This document shows positions 63,001-64,000 of a stretch of DNA of 64,000 nt, piece by piece. Source of the DNA: Nymphaea colorata. Taxonomy: Eukaryota > Streptophyta > Magnoliopsida > Nymphaeales > Nymphaeaceae. Numbering within the stretch: the first letter of the stretch is position 1; every line of letters begins with the position of its first letter. The translations under genes were made by a program, and so were the position numbers. The stretch is taken from contig NC_045141.1 in the NCBI RefSeq assembly GCF_008831285.2, positions 27,269,315 through 27,333,314 of the forward strand. Reading direction: 5' to 3'. The notes below the pieces were generated by a model, which was not told where the DNA came from, searched no databases, and saw only the letters and a program-made list of their open reading frames with translations.

Positions 63001-64000
63001 TTGGTATTCAGCACTCCAGCGACAGCAATAGAGGCATCCGTCCACAAACTGATCCAATGGGCGTCCTCATTGCTCAAAACAGGGACAACATAGTTACTGT
63101 AATGAATTTTAGTAACTAAGAAGGAGAAGAGAATGCACTTATATGTGAAACCCCTAGTGCGTTGACGTGATAGAGCGATGCAGACGCTGAATTGGCAACA
63201 GCGTACGCCATTCCTTATCTCGGAATCAGCTTAGTTCACGGTTGCTGCAACTGCTCCTTCCTCTTGGCAATAGCTATTCAACAATGTAACTGAGAGTTAC
63301 TGTTCAGAAATGACTAGTAAACAATGCATTCCTTAGAATGTTAGAAGTCGTCACCATAGATGAATTTAACCCCTGTTGATGGACATGTCTTAGGGGGAAG
63401 CAAACGCCGCTTAGCCCGGCATAAGCTATGACTTCTAACACGATCAACAGGTTCAGTTGCAGCTCCTCAGCTCAAACTTGCTACAAGCTTCCCTACTACA
63501 CGTTTCATATTCCAAAACCAGGCAAGCAATTACCAAATAATTAAGATAACTATTGCAGGAAATCTATAAGTGGAGAAGCATCACTAGAGCACCAAATGAA
63601 CCCCAGGAGCAAACTTGAATGGGGTGAGACAAGCGTTGTTGAATGCCGGTGTATGTGCGTTGCCAAGGTAGCTCCTGTTCCTTGGTCCTCTGTTGTACAC
63701 AGTAGGCAGAAGTCAGAAATTACCTCCACAAAACAGTAAGAACTCAAACCAAGAAGAATATCAGCAAATTAGCTGAGACCGTCACCAGATGATTAGGAAT
63801 ACCCAGACTGTGTGACAGAATGGGGCGCAAGCAAGGATCCCCCTTGCAGGCCTGGTTCCAGCAACACTTAAGTTCTCTGTTAGCCGCTCCAGAGACCTTT
63901 GCTCCTTCAAAATTCGATATCTTCTTGTAGGTTGGTCTTCAAGCCTCCAAGCTTGTTTTCAGATTCAATCACTGTCAAAAACTCACTAGGCCCAAAGTCA

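Larger units (their letters stand above)
57373..64000 (-). mobile_element. LTR retroelement with ~2.6-kb LTR, minus orientation, incomplete in window
   Basis: A fossil LTR element seen from its 3' side. A complete LTR occupies 57373-60005, followed rightward by a polypurine tract and about 4 kb of internal sequence reaching the right edge; the 5' LTR would lie beyond it. No reverse transcriptase, integrase or protease region was recognised in the visible part, so the superfamily is uncertain; Ty3/gypsy-like is my tentative choice from the tract and preceding sequence. The internal minus-strand frames (about 60,610-62,453) are acidic and Ser/Asp/Glu-rich and are interrupted several times, so the element looks broken. 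Age cannot be judged without the second LTR. Confidence 0.65.

Overview
This is nuclear DNA from a flowering plant. The evidence is GT-AG introns throughout, plant-only families (XBAT ankyrin/RING ligase, TOM1-LIKE/TOL, R2R3-MYB, DUF761, CPP1-like DUF3353), a CCA-less nuclear tRNA gene, a plastid-derived insert, LINE debris and a long-LTR retroelement. The species cannot be fixed by eye. Exons were placed by matching reading frame, splice dinucleotides and remembered family sequences; no search was run.

Layout: 1-488 holds the first coding exon of an XBAT34/35-like gene on the minus strand, which runs off the left edge. About 3.2-3.6 kb is a decayed LINE fragment. 4.06-10.05 kb is a ten-exon minus-strand gene for a CPP1-like plastid membrane protein; its introns carry a plastid ndhA fragment, tandem duplications and a CT/CA microsatellite. 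11.1-16.4 kb is an eight-exon minus-strand plastid aldo/keto reductase. 17.66-17.87 kb has an intact tRNA-Arg(CCG) preceded by a tRNA copy that lost its anticodon arm. 18.9-22.8 kb is a three-exon TOL2-like ubiquitin-sorting gene (minus). Four plus-strand genes follow: a small secreted protein of unknown role (26.1-26.9 kb), an intronless RING-H2 protein (28.3-28.8 kb), an intronless DUF761 protein (31.8-32.3 kb) and cytosolic NAD-malate dehydrogenase in seven exons (33.2-36.1 kb). A subgroup-2-type R2R3-MYB gene lies on the minus strand at 42.8-43.9 kb.

From 44 kb to 57.4 kb I see no supportable protein gene, only low-complexity DNA, short duplications and repeat-like sequence. From 57,373 to the right edge lies a broken LTR retroelement in minus orientation: a complete LTR of about 2.6 kb (57,373-60,005), a polypurine tract and roughly 4 kb of internal sequence with acidic, interrupted reading frames. 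Its other LTR must lie beyond the window.

The genes are independent nuclear transcription units, not an operon. The most useful points are that the aldo/keto reductase and cytosolic MDH pair matches neighbouring Arabidopsis genes as I recall them (At1g04420/At1g04410), the plastid insert, the paired tRNA loci, a perfect 29-bp hairpin carrying RY motifs, and the uncommon LTR element. I found no convincing new multi-gene system.
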